The notes under the pieces were generated by a model. The model did no database searches, had not been told where the DNA came from, and was given only the letters and a program-made list of their open reading frames with translations. From contig NZ_AXZL01000073.1 of NCBI RefSeq assembly GCF_000485795.1, positions 1 to 64,000 on the forward strand: a stretch of DNA of 64,000 nt, in the 5' to 3' direction. The position numbers were made by a program, and so were the translations under genes. The DNA is from Shewanella decolorationis S12 (GTDB taxonomy: Bacteria > Pseudomonadota > Gammaproteobacteria > Enterobacterales > Shewanellaceae). How positions within the stretch are numbered: the first letter of the stretch is position 1; each line of letters starts with the position of its first letter. Shown piece by piece: positions 37,906-47,400 of this stretch.

Positions 37906-38868
37906 ATGAGCCCACAACCTAAGTCCGACAATAACGCCCATACTTCTCAGCCTATCCCGCAGGAAGCTTTTGATTGGTATGATGAATATGCCCACGGCAT
38001 CATCGACCGCCGCGAGTTTATGGCTCGCCTCGCAGGTCTTGTGGCACTGGGGTTTACCATGACAACGCTCACTGGCGCACTCATGCCCAACTACGCCTTA
38101 GCAGAACAAGTCTCCTTTAACGATCCCAGCATTCAAGCCAGTTATGTGAAGTTTCCCTCCCCCGAGGGCTATGGCGAAGGTCGCGGTTATTTAGTGATGC
38201 CAGCTTCTATGCTGATCCCCGGCAAAGAGGCGGGCGATCCTAAGACCTTGGACCCCACTAAAAAAGCCCCCGTGGTGTTAGTGGTACACGAAAACCGTGG
38301 CCTGAATCCTTATATCGAAGATGTCGCCCGCCGCTTAGCGGCCAAGGGGTATATCGCCTTTGCCCCCGATGCGCTTTACAGCCTCGGCGGTTATCCCGGC
38401 AATGATGATGCAGGCCGCGCCATGCAGGCCAGCCTCGACAGATCCAAAATCGAGCTGGATTTTATCGCCGCCGCCCGCTTTTTAAAGGCGCATCCCCAGA
38501 GTAATGGCAAACTCGGCGCCGTCGGTTTCTGCTTTGGCGGCTATATAGTCAATATGCTCGCCGCCAGCATTCCCGATGAGTTAGCTGCTGGTGTACCTTT
38601 TTATGGCACGCCAGCGGCTACAGAGCTACGCAGCCGAGTCAAAGGCCCGCTAATGTTGCAATTTGCCGCGTTAGATCAACGGATTAACGACACCTGGGCC
38701 GAGTACGAAACCCAATTAAAGGCTAACAAGGCCGAGTATATTGCCTACCTTTATCCCAATGTGAATCATGGTTTTCATAATGATTCCACCGCCCGTTATG
38801 ATGAGCCAACCGCCGAGCTCGCATGGGCAAGAACCTTAGATTTTTTTGGGAAGCATCTACAAGGTTAG
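37906..38868 (+). CDS. Dienelactone hydrolase family protein, Tat-type leader
   Basis: This 320-residue alpha/beta hydrolase carries an N-terminal twin-arginine motif (DRREFM) before a hydrophobic stretch ending ALAEQ, so Tat export is likely. The DLH triad is visible: Cys in GAVGFCFGGY, Asp in ALDQRIND and His in NVNHGFHND. Dienelactone hydrolases open lactone rings in chloroaromatic breakdown, but many family members have unknown substrates. The start at 37906 follows GGAG by 8 bases; an upstream TTG at 37885 is less likely. It is monocistronic, followed by a repeat region. Confidence 0.87.
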   Translation: MSPQPKSDNNAHTSQPIPQEAFDWYDEYAHGIIDRREFMARLAGLVALGFTMTTLTGALMPNYALAEQVSFNDPSIQASYVKFPSPEGYGEGRGYLVMPASMLIPGKEAGDPKTLDPTKKAPVVLVVHENRGLNPYIEDVARRLAAKGYIAFAPDALYSLGGYPGNDDAGRAMQASLDRSKIELDFIAAARFLKAHPQSNGKLGAVGFCFGGYIVNMLAASIPDELAAGVPFYGTPAATELRSRVKGPLMLQFAALDQRINDTWAEYETQLKANKAEYIAYLYPNVNHGFHNDSTARYDEPTAELAWARTLDFFGKHLQG

Positions 38869-38916
38869 GGGTTGCCGAACGGCAAAAGGGAATTTTGTGA
38901 TACGGGGACACATTTG

Positions 38917-39175
38917 TTGCGGCCTCTCGGCCGAGATAAATCAAAGTCGTGGGGCTTCACCCCACAGCCGATAATAGTGCTAGTTCGCGTGGTTGCTAAT
39001 TAGCAATAGATTACTGCAAAGCAACAGTGCGCCCTATTGCCTGCGTAGGCTTTGCATTCTCTTGTATTAGCCACCCCAGTGACACGCCATGGTATTTGAT
39101 TGAGCAAATAGACTCACGGCAGCATCTACTAAAACCTCCATGTTTTATAAGGTCACTGGTGCAACAGTGCCACTG
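38917..39175 (-). repeat. Dispersed structured intergenic repeat, copy B
   Basis: On the minus strand this copy aligns along its length with copy A at 44231-44440. It has outer arms CCAGTGAC (39076-39083 as printed) and GTCACTGG (39152-39159), and an inner hairpin with arms TAAAAC/GTTTTA. A remnant of the Gly-rich palindrome follows, and the perfect hairpin tggggcttcacccca sits near its left end. The 38869-39349 gap holds nothing else recognisable except the promoter region of the next gene. Confidence 0.75.
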
Positions 39176-39349
39176 CTGGCGTTCCTATTGACGATCGAAT
39201 GTTAGTTTGATGATTGCCTATTCGAATTGAATTAAACATTTAATTTACATTTAGTTAGTTGACCGTGGTCAATAAACCGCAAAATCAGAGTGTTATATTT
39301 ATTCTAACCATCGTGGGAGGATATCTTCGAGCATATACAAAGGTGATAT

Positions 39350-39946
39350 ATGAGCCTGCATCTGAAATTATCATGGTTGCTTTTGGCATTATTAATGATG
39401 CCATCGGCTTTATTTATGACGGGTAACGCCACTGCGAAAGAGGCGTCCAATGCCCAACAACTAGAGGTGCCGTGCAAATGTCTTTGGGATAAAAATCGCA
39501 AATTCAATCCTGATAAAATTAACTATAAAGGCAATATTTGGCGATGCAGTGTGTATTTAGACAACGGAGCTTGCAATAAAGTGGAGCTTATTGGCCCCGC
39601 GGATACCACTAATCCACTTAATCCGAGCCATGTCTATAGCCTAATGACCGCCGTGCGAAAAGGGGAAACACGCATGGCTGATTTGTCAAATGCCGAGCGC
39701 AAAGCAGTGCTGGAAGCACATCTATCTGCGAGTAACTATCCCCATCAAACAGCGAATATGTCTTGCAATGAGGTAAAGTCGCGAGCTGCAAGTGCTAAGG
39801 CAAAGTTACTCGAGATGGTGACGGGATTGAAGACCTGTCTTCAAGGGGAATTGAGACAAGATTGCGGCAATTTTTATCAGGACCAAAGACCACTGTGGGA
39901 GGCCTATACTGCTGAGCGTACAGAGCAGTTTTTCCATTGCGAGTAG
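39350..39946 (+). CDS. Orphan exported cysteine-containing protein
   Basis: This 198-residue protein has a signal peptide of about 30 residues (LLLALLMMPSALFMTGNATAKE). The mature part has eight cysteines (CKCLW, RCSVYLDNGAC, MSCNEV, KTCLQ, DCGNF, FHCE), suggesting four disulfides in the periplasm. No family is recognised. AAGGTGAT 6 bases before the ATG gives a convincing start. It stands alone between two copies of the same dispersed repeat (38917-39175 and 39955-40145). Confidence 0.65.
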   Translation: MSLHLKLSWLLLALLMMPSALFMTGNATAKEASNAQQLEVPCKCLWDKNRKFNPDKINYKGNIWRCSVYLDNGACNKVELIGPADTTNPLNPSHVYSLMTAVRKGETRMADLSNAERKAVLEAHLSASNYPHQTANMSCNEVKSRAASAKAKLLEMVTGLKTCLQGELRQDCGNFYQDQRPLWEAYTAERTEQFFHCE

Positions 39947-39954
39947 TGCGTAAG

Positions 39955-40145
39955 TTTCAACCCACAACCCTATGATGTTGCTGGTTCGCTTTGTGTCGCG
40001 AACTGGCAATTGTGTCGCTGCAAAGTAACTTTGTAACTCATTGCCTGCCGCAGGCTTTTGCATTCTCTTATATTAGTCCCCCCTGTGATACGCCGTGCAA
40101 ATATCCACTTTTAGAAGGTCATAGGTGCAGCAGTGCCACTTCAGG
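39955..40145 (-). repeat. Dispersed structured intergenic repeat, degenerate copy C
   Basis: On the minus strand it retains the GCACTGCTGCACC start, CTTCTAAAA, the GCCTGCGGCAGGC palindrome and the GAACTGGCA / GAACCAGCAACAT segments of copy A. The inner hairpin is shortened and the outer arms have diverged. Confidence 0.7.
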
Positions 40146-40380
40146 CATGCCCATTGAGTTTGCCGTTGTGGGCTTGACATAAAAGCTATTATCCAAATTA
40201 GTCATCACTTAACTATCTAATTTGTAATGTGAAAGTGGTAGACAGATGTTAAACAGAACGTTATCTTAGGTTTTTAACAAGGATGAAACTTAATCGTGAC
40301 CACGGCTAAGTTCACTTGCATCAGGAAGATGTGTCTTTATCTCGCAAGAAACACCTCCTGAACAATATGCGATAAGTCTC

Positions 40381-40422
40381 TAGGTGCTAGGTGCTAGGTG
40401 CTAGATTCTAGATTCTAGATTC
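40381..40422. repeat. Tandem heptamers: TAGGTGC x3 then TAGATTC x3
   Basis: Six perfect 7-base units lie head to tail. The same TAGNNNN units, including TAGGTGC and TAGATTC, recur in reverse orientation at 48401-48449. Confidence 0.9.
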
Positions 40423-40499
40423 TATAAAAGCATTACAGCAGTGCAATCCCTTGGCTAACGGGTGTTGGCCAAGTGCGGTAGCCATGGCAGAGCTTTTGT

Positions 40500-40790
40500 T
40501 TTTGCGGCCTGTTGGCCGAGGTGAATCAAGGTCGTGGGGCTTCACCCCACACCCGACCAAGGAGGACTGCTCGTCCTATCCTCCTTGGATGCTCCAAGAC
40601 GCCCCTAGCGAAGTTACATGCATTGAATACTGGCTTCGTGCTTATTCGAAAATCGCTAACGCTTCCGATGGTACATCCTGTACCCCGAAAGCTAACTCGG
40701 CATCCATGCCTCGCTCACGCGATTCCTTCAACGCCCTTCAGCAACTTCGCAGGGGAGGTGAACTTCTTTGGCAGTGGAGTTTTGGGTCAA
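40500..40790. repeat. Partial repeat copy D and adjoining noncoding sequence
   Basis: 40500-40558 matches the left end of copy B (GCGGCCT.T.GGCCGAG, then the hairpin tggggcttcacccca). The following 230 bases contain overlapping spurious frames and a hairpin of the form ccaaggagga...tcctccttgg, but no gene with a start signal. The wider 39947-41028 gap is otherwise AT-rich leader of the next gene. Confidence 0.55.
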
Positions 40791-41028
40791 TGATGGAGAT
40801 ATTAAATCATATCTGTCCAATTATTTCGTGCGTATAAAGATACGTTGAAATTGTATAAGTTGAAAACCCTATTGGGTAATGCTTTATTGCCAGAACATAT
40901 CCTCAACTATTCAGTAAGTTAGAGTATGTTTAAATTTCTCTAGAAACCATATATCAAGGAATAACTTCTTTTTTTATAGATAGTTATCTAGTATAGTCGT
41001 TAGAAATCTCATTTGCTATTACTGAAAA

Positions 41029-41718
41029 ATGCCAGAATCAACAAATACGAATTACAGTGTTAGTAGGATGATATTCTTGGTGAGTACTGTTATAGGGTTA
41101 GTGTTTTGTATATTAATAATAACTCTACTTGTTTTCTTACCACTTCCTTCATTCTTATCTTACTTTGGTTATGAAAACTCAGTGACATTGGTAAATGCTG
41201 ATAATATCAATGACCCTTATATCTCTTATATTATTGGAGATCTAGTTAAGAGTGGAACATTAATCAGTCTAAAAGATGTATGGTCATTTCAAACTGGTTT
41301 TTATCAAACTATAATTACAATTCTAGTTGCTATAAATGGTTTAATAGCAGCAATATCAGTTATTTATATAAAAAGTACTTCAGAAGAAAAAGCGGAAGAA
41401 ATAACCAAGAAATACATGAGCGGCGACTTATTTAATCACTCACTAAATCAAAAAGTCGAGGCTCAAGCAGCTTTGCAACTTCGTGTAGTGCAAAGTGACT
41501 ACAGTGCTACGGCAGAAACATTTGAAAAATCGGCTCAAATGGTTGATGGTGCTCTTGAACGGTTAGCTTTTTTGGAGGCTGAAAATCAAACTTTACGACA
41601 GCAATTGAAGGTGATAGCGGAACGTGTAGCTAAATTAGATGCAACTGAAGCCGAAGGCAAAGATTATCGACTTGTAAAAAAAGGGATGAGAGATGGCGTT
41701 CGTAAGAAAATCGGATAG
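41029..41718 (+). CDS. Two-helix membrane protein with cytoplasmic coiled coil
   Basis: This 229-residue protein is not assigned to a family. Helices lie at about 13-40 and 92-115 around a 50-residue extracytoplasmic loop. A long charged cytoplasmic tail follows, with predicted coiled coil at about 155-205 (ALERLAFLEAENQTLRQQLKV). It is the first gene of an AT-rich, operon-like set. Its 3' end overlaps the ImmA/IrrE-type gene by 26 bases, which suggests tight coupling. A membrane sensor or effector role would fit a defence cluster but is inference. Confidence 0.65.
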   Translation: MPESTNTNYSVSRMIFLVSTVIGLVFCILIITLLVFLPLPSFLSYFGYENSVTLVNADNINDPYISYIIGDLVKSGTLISLKDVWSFQTGFYQTIITILVAINGLIAAISVIYIKSTSEEKAEEITKKYMSGDLFNHSLNQKVEAQAALQLRVVQSDYSATAETFEKSAQMVDGALERLAFLEAENQTLRQQLKVIAERVAKLDATEAEGKDYRLVKKGMRDGVRKKIG

Positions 41719-42235
41719 AAAAGTTCAAATGGCTACAGAATTTGAAGAATTATCAACTCCTGAACATTTGATAGCACTTGCCAAAAATAAAGGTTTAGAA
41801 ACAAATCCTGTTAATGTATCTGAACTTGCTAGATACCTTGGAATTGCTGTGAGGTACGAACCGATGCAAGATGAAGAATCAGGCTCGCTTAAAAAAGAGA
41901 AAAAAACTGGTAATTGGATTATGACTGTTAATTCATTGCACCATCCTCATAGACAGCGTTTTACAATTGCTCATGAAATTGCCCATCGAATTCGACATGC
42001 TGCAAATAGTGACTCTTTTGAAGACACGACATTCTTCAGAAATGGTGACTCTAATTGGATGGAAGCTGAGGCTAATAATTTTGCTGCTTCACTCTTGATG
42101 CCTAGAGAAGCATTTGAGGCATTTATAGAAAATGTTTCATCAAAAGTAGAGGATGTCGCAATGCACTTCCAAGTATCCTCTAATGCTGTGCGAATTAGAG
42201 CTAAAGTCTTGGGTTATGATGGACATAATCTATGA
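41693..42235 (+). CDS. ImmA/IrrE-type metallo-endopeptidase
   Basis: This 180-residue protein has the zinc motif HEIAH near residues 94-98. The downstream Glu-containing signature EAEANNFAASLLMP supplies the third ligand. Members of this family cleave repressors (ImmA of ICEBs1, IrrE/PprI in Deinococcus) and are common in mobile elements and defence loci. No HTH domain is fused, so a separate target protein is expected. GGGATGAG lies just before the ATG. It overlaps the preceding gene by 26 bases and the next by 4 (ATGA). Confidence 0.85.
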   Translation: MAFVRKSDRKVQMATEFEELSTPEHLIALAKNKGLETNPVNVSELARYLGIAVRYEPMQDEESGSLKKEKKTGNWIMTVNSLHHPHRQRFTIAHEIAHRIRHAANSDSFEDTTFFRNGDSNWMEAEANNFAASLLMPREAFEAFIENVSSKVEDVAMHFQVSSNAVRIRAKVLGYDGHNL

Positions 42236-43305
42236 ATGAATTTATATATTTCCCTATAATTAAAACTAGGGATGGCGAGCTTCGCTGTTTTGAGCATATA
42301 AGTGAAGATGATTTTTCAAAGATTTTGCCTATTTACGAGTTGACTAAATCAAGAAAAACAAAAATGGCGCCAGATGGTGATATATATCGCAGAATGAAAC
42401 AGATTGCTGAGATCCAAAAAGATAGACCATTTATTCTTGACCTAAGTACTGATGAAATGTATAGCAATCCACAAATTGAGCAGCTTTTATCAGAGCAAAG
42501 TGGTTTTAAAGAGTGGCAATATTTTTTATTTGATCTCTTTAGTGATTTAAATATTATTCCGATGGTTCACTTGTATGAGGATGATAATGGTGAGTTTGCT
42601 GATGTTGAGGAGTTTGTTACAATTGCTTCAACAAAATCTGAATTTCTCGCGGTTAGATTACCTTATGATTTAAGCTGTAGTGAAGTTGAGCACTATTTGG
42701 ATCCTATCATTTCAAATTTAAGAGATGGTTGTAAGCTTTATGTTATTTTGGATGCCGAATTTGTTAGGGAAAAACCAATTGATGATGTTGTTGATGCTTT
42801 TCTTGAAGCGTGCGAAGGTACTAAATCTTTTGAGGCTGAAATTGAAGGTGTAGTTATGCTCTGCTCTAGCTTTCCATCAAGCGCAGCTCAAGCCGGGGGA
42901 GATGATGTTTCTGGTAGCTTTCCTATTTATGAAGAGGATATATATCAAGGTGTTAGTGTAGAGTTTCCTATCAGATATGGTGATTATGTATCTATCAATA
43001 CCGAACAAATTGAAATGAAAGGTGGTACATTTGTTCCAAGAATCGACATAGCATCACTTGATGGCAAGTCATTTACGTACAAAAGATATCGTAGAAACAA
43101 TGGGGGCTATGTAAAAGCTGCGCAGCATACTATTGCAGATTCTGAATCGTATCAACCGCTTGGTGTTTGGGCTGATGAAGAAATTAAAGCTGCAGCAGCA
43201 AATAGTCCTTCAGGTATTAGTCCTGCATATTGGATCTCTGTACGTATGAACTATTACATTAAAAGTAGAATCTTATTAAGAGAGTCAGTTGATTCTTTTC
43301 TTTAA
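42232..43305 (+). CDS. Beta-family protein (T4 beta-protein-like, PF14350 type)
   Basis: This 357-residue soluble protein opens with FIYFPIIKTRDGELRCFEH, the characteristic start of beta-family proteins. TIM-barrel-like alternation follows (PFILDLST, FLAVRLPYDL, LYVILDAEFV), and the end is AYWISVRMNYYIKSRILL. The family is named after a phage T4 protein and has no settled function, but it recurs in phages and accessory islands, often near sce7726-type genes. Its start is coupled to the protease gene by a 4-base overlap. Its 3' end overlaps the convergent sce7726-type gene by 21 bases. Assignment rests on recalled motif pattern. Confidence 0.7.
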   Translation: MNEFIYFPIIKTRDGELRCFEHISEDDFSKILPIYELTKSRKTKMAPDGDIYRRMKQIAEIQKDRPFILDLSTDEMYSNPQIEQLLSEQSGFKEWQYFLFDLFSDLNIIPMVHLYEDDNGEFADVEEFVTIASTKSEFLAVRLPYDLSCSEVEHYLDPIISNLRDGCKLYVILDAEFVREKPIDDVVDAFLEACEGTKSFEAEIEGVVMLCSSFPSSAAQAGGDDVSGSFPIYEEDIYQGVSVEFPIRYGDYVSINTEQIEMKGGTFVPRIDIASLDGKSFTYKRYRRNNGGYVKAAQHTIADSESYQPLGVWADEEIKAAAANSPSGISPAYWISVRMNYYIKSRILLRESVDSFL

Positions 43306-43908
43306 TAAAGAGGGTGCTTTTTTTGTAATAGTATATATATCATCTGAAGTTAGATGAAGAGTGGTTTCTTGTTTCATTAGTCTTGATGCCACTCCATATT
43401 TTTCTTTAAAATCATTTCTGGATATTGTTCTTATTAAGTCTAGTGAATTATTTTTGGATATATACTCACAAAGTTCATGCTTAGATCTTAAGTACTTTCC
43501 TTTTGTTAAAGAGTTTAATTTTTGAACGCTGAGAACACTTGTTAACATCATCTTGTCATGCCTTTTGAAATGCTTTGAATGACGGATATGCTTAATGCCA
43601 TCAATGTCAGCAATCAAAATTCCTATTTCTCTAGGAGTAACTTCCCTAACACTAGCTAAATTACTTGGTTCACATACTACGAAACAAAAATCAAAAAACT
43701 TTTTATAACTCTCAATTTGATAACTGAGTCGAGATACTTTATCTCTTGCCCCCTTTATTTCAAAAGCGGTTAAATAGTCTGAATTTAATAAAGCTAAATC
43801 TGCTCGCCTCTCACCAAACTGAAAGGGAAACTCTGAGCTAACCACGAATGTGTCATACTTTTCGAGGAAATATCTCACTAATAAAATTTTTATTTCGAGC
43901 TCTGTCAT
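43285..43908 (-). CDS. sce7726-type protein, putative PD-(D/E)XK nuclease
   Basis: This 207-residue protein resembles the sce7726 family. Its N-terminal half carries a nuclease-like arrangement: Glu26, then Asp37 in GERRADLALL, then Glu50-x-Lys52 in AFEIKG. This is the E...D...ExK pattern of PD-(D/E)XK enzymes. The C-terminal half is Lys-rich and could bind nucleic acid. It is convergent with the beta-family gene and overlaps it by 21 bases. The family is often paired with sce7725/beta-like genes. Nuclease activity is inference from the motif. Confidence 0.7.
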   Translation of the reverse strand: MTELEIKILLVRYFLEKYDTFVVSSEFPFQFGERRADLALLNSDYLTAFEIKGARDKVSRLSYQIESYKKFFDFCFVVCEPSNLASVREVTPREIGILIADIDGIKHIRHSKHFKRHDKMMLTSVLSVQKLNSLTKGKYLRSKHELCEYISKNNSLDLIRTISRNDFKEKYGVASRLMKQETTLHLTSDDIYTITKKAPSLLKKRIN

Positions 43909-44230
43909 TGTAATATTTTACCTGTACATTCGGACAGTATTGTGGCCTATCAATAGCTATTCAACAAGTAAATTTGTCCTTATATTATAAATTTATCGTA
44001 AATTTGGAAATGATAATCATAGAATGCCTTGCTAGTCGTTGTTTAAACAGAAAATTAGGTTCGTAAAGGAGCTCTAAGTGAGGATTTTGCATCACTGCAC
44101 TGTACCGTTGAAAACAGTTTGTATCATGAACAATAGATAGCGGCTTAATAACTATTAAACAATTTATATTGTTGGTTGCTTTTTGAACTGGCATGTGTTC
44201 TCAACACTACGGTTGATGAGTACACCAGAT
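43909..44230. other. AT-rich intergenic segment at the right end of the island
   Basis: These bases hold the upstream region of the sce7726-type gene and grade into the repeat copy at 44231. A 69-codon minus-strand frame (43985-44194) has no ribosome site and was not called. Confidence 0.4.
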
Positions 44231-44440
44231 AGGGCACTGTTGCACCAGTGACCTTCTAAAACATGGATGTTTTAGTAGAGCCTACAGGGATGTATGCACG
44301 GCGTGTCACTGGGGTAACAGTGCTAAAGCCTGCGGCAGGCAATGAGTTGCATCATCACTTTACAGCGATATTGTTGCTAGTTCGCAATGCAAAACGAACC
44401 AGCAACATCGGGTGTGGGGTGAAGCCCCACGACTTTAACA
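44231..44440 (+). repeat. Dispersed structured intergenic repeat, copy A (best preserved)
   Basis: Outer arms CCAGTGAC (44245-44252) and GTCACTGG (44305-44312) enclose a perfect inner hairpin CTAAAACAT (44256-44264) / ATGTTTTAG (44267-44275). They are followed by the palindrome GCCTGCGGCAGGC, an inverted pair TGTTGCTAGTTCG / CGAACCAGCAACA, and the hairpin tggggtgaagcccca. Related copies are at about 38.9, 40.0, 40.5 (partial) and 58.5 kb. Confidence 0.8.
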
Positions 44441-44495
44441 CTTTATTCAAACGAAGTTTGAAAGTTTAAGCCCTGCGGGTGATTGCAGATCCCAA

Positions 44496-47400
44496 TCACT
44501 CGGGATCATAATCCAACACTGGCGCCAGCCACTTCTCCGTCTCGGCGACTGTCATCCCCTTACGCTTAGCGTAATCCTCCACTTGATCGCGACCAATATT
44601 ACTCACGCCAAAGTAGCGGGATTTCGGGTGGGCAAAGTACCAGCCGGATACCGCGGCGGTGGGGAACATGGCGTAGCTTTCGGTAATGTTTAAGCCAATG
44701 GTTTCATTCGGCTTTAACAGTTCCCACAACAGGCCTTTTTCGGTGTGATCCGGGCAGGCGGGGTAACCCGGTGCGGGGCGGATCCCTTTGTATTTCTCAC
44801 GAATTAAGGCTTCGTTATCGAGCTGCTCATCGGCGGCATAACCCCAGAATTCCTTACGTACGCGCTCGTGCATCCGCTCGGCAAAGGCTTCGGCTAAACG
44901 GTCGGCTAAACACTTGAGCATAATGGCGTTGTAGTCATCGTGGTTGGCCTCAAAGCGGGCGATATGCTCGTCGATACCATGGCCAGCGGTCACCGCAAAG
45001 CCACCCATATAGTCGGCAACGCCACTGTCTTTTGGCGCCACAAAGTCGGCCAGACAGAAGTTATCGTTACCTACCCGCTCAAGCTGCATCCGCAGGTGAT
45101 GGGTGGTCATTTCGACTTCGGTGCGAGTCTCGTCGGTATAGAGCTCAATATCATCGAAGCCGACGGTATTGGCGGGGAATAACCCAATCACGCCCTTGGC
45201 GGTGAGCCATTTTTCATCGATGATTTTTGTAAGCATCGCCTGACCATCGGCGAACAGCTTTTGCGCCTCAACGCCCACTACTTTGTCGGTTAAGATCTCG
45301 GGGTAATGACCGTGCAGCTCCCACGCGCGGAAGAAGGGCGTCCAGTCGATACGGTCAACTAAATCGGTTAATGGATAATCATCAAATACTTGGCGACCCA
45401 GCACATTAGGTTTGAACGGGGTGTAGTTTGCCCAGTCGTGCTGGCAGCGGTTTTCGCGGGCAGCCTCCAGCGAGACGATTTCCTTACGCTTGGTTTGCGA
45501 TAAACGCTTAATGCGCATCTCTTCGTATTCGGCGTAGGTCTCATCGATAGTCGCTTGGCGAGTTTCGTTACTCACTAGCTTGCTGACCATAGGCACGGCG
45601 CGTGAGGCGTCGGCAATGTAAATCGCGCCATGGGGATAATGGGGCGCAATCTTCACCGCGGTATGGATTTTCGAGCAGGTGGCGCCGCCGATAATCGCTG
45701 GAATGGTAAGGCCTTCACGGTGGAAGGTTTTCACATTGTGCACCATCTCATCGAGGCTTGGGGTAATCAGCCCAGACATGCCGATAATATCGATATTGTG
45801 CTCTTTCACTGCCTCGAGAATGCGCTCTACCGACACCATCACGCCTAAATCGAACACCTCAAAGCCGTTACAGGCGAGCACCACGCCGACAATATTCTTG
45901 CCGATATCGTGCACATCGCCCTTCACCGTGACCATCAAAATTCTGCCGTTAGATTGGCCTTCGACCTTTTCTTGCTCGATAAAGGGGTTGAGGTAGGCTA
46001 CGGCCTTTTTCATCACCCGCGCCGATTTCACCACCTGTGGCAGGAACATTTTGCCCGAGCCAAACAGGTCGCCGACAATATTCATACCGTCCATCAGCGG
46101 GCCTTCGATCACATCCAAAGGGCGTGAGGCAAGTTGGCGAGCCGCTTCAGTATCTTCGTCGATAAATTCGGTTATGCCTTTGACCAGCGCATGGGCGAGA
46201 CGTTGATTAACCGGCCATGAGCGCCATTCTAAGTCTTCTTTCTTGGCGGCACTTGAGCCATCGCCACGGAATTTTTCAGCAATCTCAAGCAATTGCTCGG
46301 TGTTGTTTGAGTCTTCAACTGGGCAGGGCAGGTTGAGCACCACGTTCTCGACCTTATCCTTAAGCTCGGGGTCGATATCATCGTAAATCGCTAATTGGCC
46401 CGCGTTGACGATACCCATGTCCATGCCGACTTTAATCGCGTGGTACAGGAATACCGCGTGAATCGCCTCACGCACAGGATTGTTACCGCGGAAGGAGAAC
46501 GACACGTTCGACACCCCGCCGGAAATCATCGCGTGGGGCAGGGTGGCCTTAATCTCTTTAATGGCTTCAATAAAATCGACGGCATAGTTATCGTGCTCAT
46601 CGATACCCGTGGCAATGGCAAAGATATTCGGGTCGAAGATAATGTCTTCGGGTGGAAAACCCACCTTATCGACCAGTACGCGGTAGGCGCGGGTACAGAT
46701 CTCGACTTTGCGCGCCTTAGTGTCGGCTTGGCCTTGCTCGTCGAACGCCATAATAATGGCCGCGGCGCCGTAGCGTTTCACTAGGGTTGCCTGCTCGATA
46801 AACTTCTCTTCGCCTTCCTTCAAGGAGATAGAGTTCACAATCCCCTTGCCTTGAATACATTTGAGGCCCGCTTCAATCACCTCCCACTTAGAGGAGTCGA
46901 TCATAATCGGCACGCGGCTGATATCCGGCTCAGAGGCGATAAGATTTAAGAACTTATGCATCACCTCCACGCCATCGAGCATGCCTTCGTCCATGTTGAT
47001 GTCGATGATCTGCGCGCCGCTTTCTACCTGTTCACGGGCGACATCGAGCGCCTGCTCGAACTTACCTTCTTTGATCAGTTTTAAAAACTTGGCCGAGCCA
47101 GTGACGTTGGTACGTTCTCCCACGTTCACAAACAGGGTTTGGGCGTCGATAGTGAGCGGTTCCAAACCCGATAGACGGCAGGCGACGGGGATCTCGGGTA
47201 ACACGCGCGGTGCAAAGGGCTCCACGGCTTCGCGAATGACTTTAATATGCTCGGGCGTGCTACCACAGCAGCCGCCGATAATGTTGAGCATGCCTTCACG
47301 GGCCCATTCTTGGATAACGCTCGCCATATCCTCTGGGGTTTCATCGTAACCGCCAAACTCGTTTGGTAGACCCGCGTTAGGGTGCGCCGAGACATAACAC

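Noticed and set aside
40381-40422. CRISPR-like short array
   Set aside because: Units are 7 bases, contiguous and without spacers; no cas genes are near.
40451-40837. 128- and 93-codon ORFs in the repeat region
   Set aside because: They run through repeat copy D and hairpins, have no start signals and no protein-like composition.
43985-44194. 69-codon minus-strand ORF beside the island
   Set aside because: No ribosome site and AT-rich noncoding context.
44446-44462. Terminator of metH at TTCAAAC/GTTTGAA
   Set aside because: A 7-bp A/T-rich stem with no proper T-run on the minus strand; more likely part of the repeat's end.
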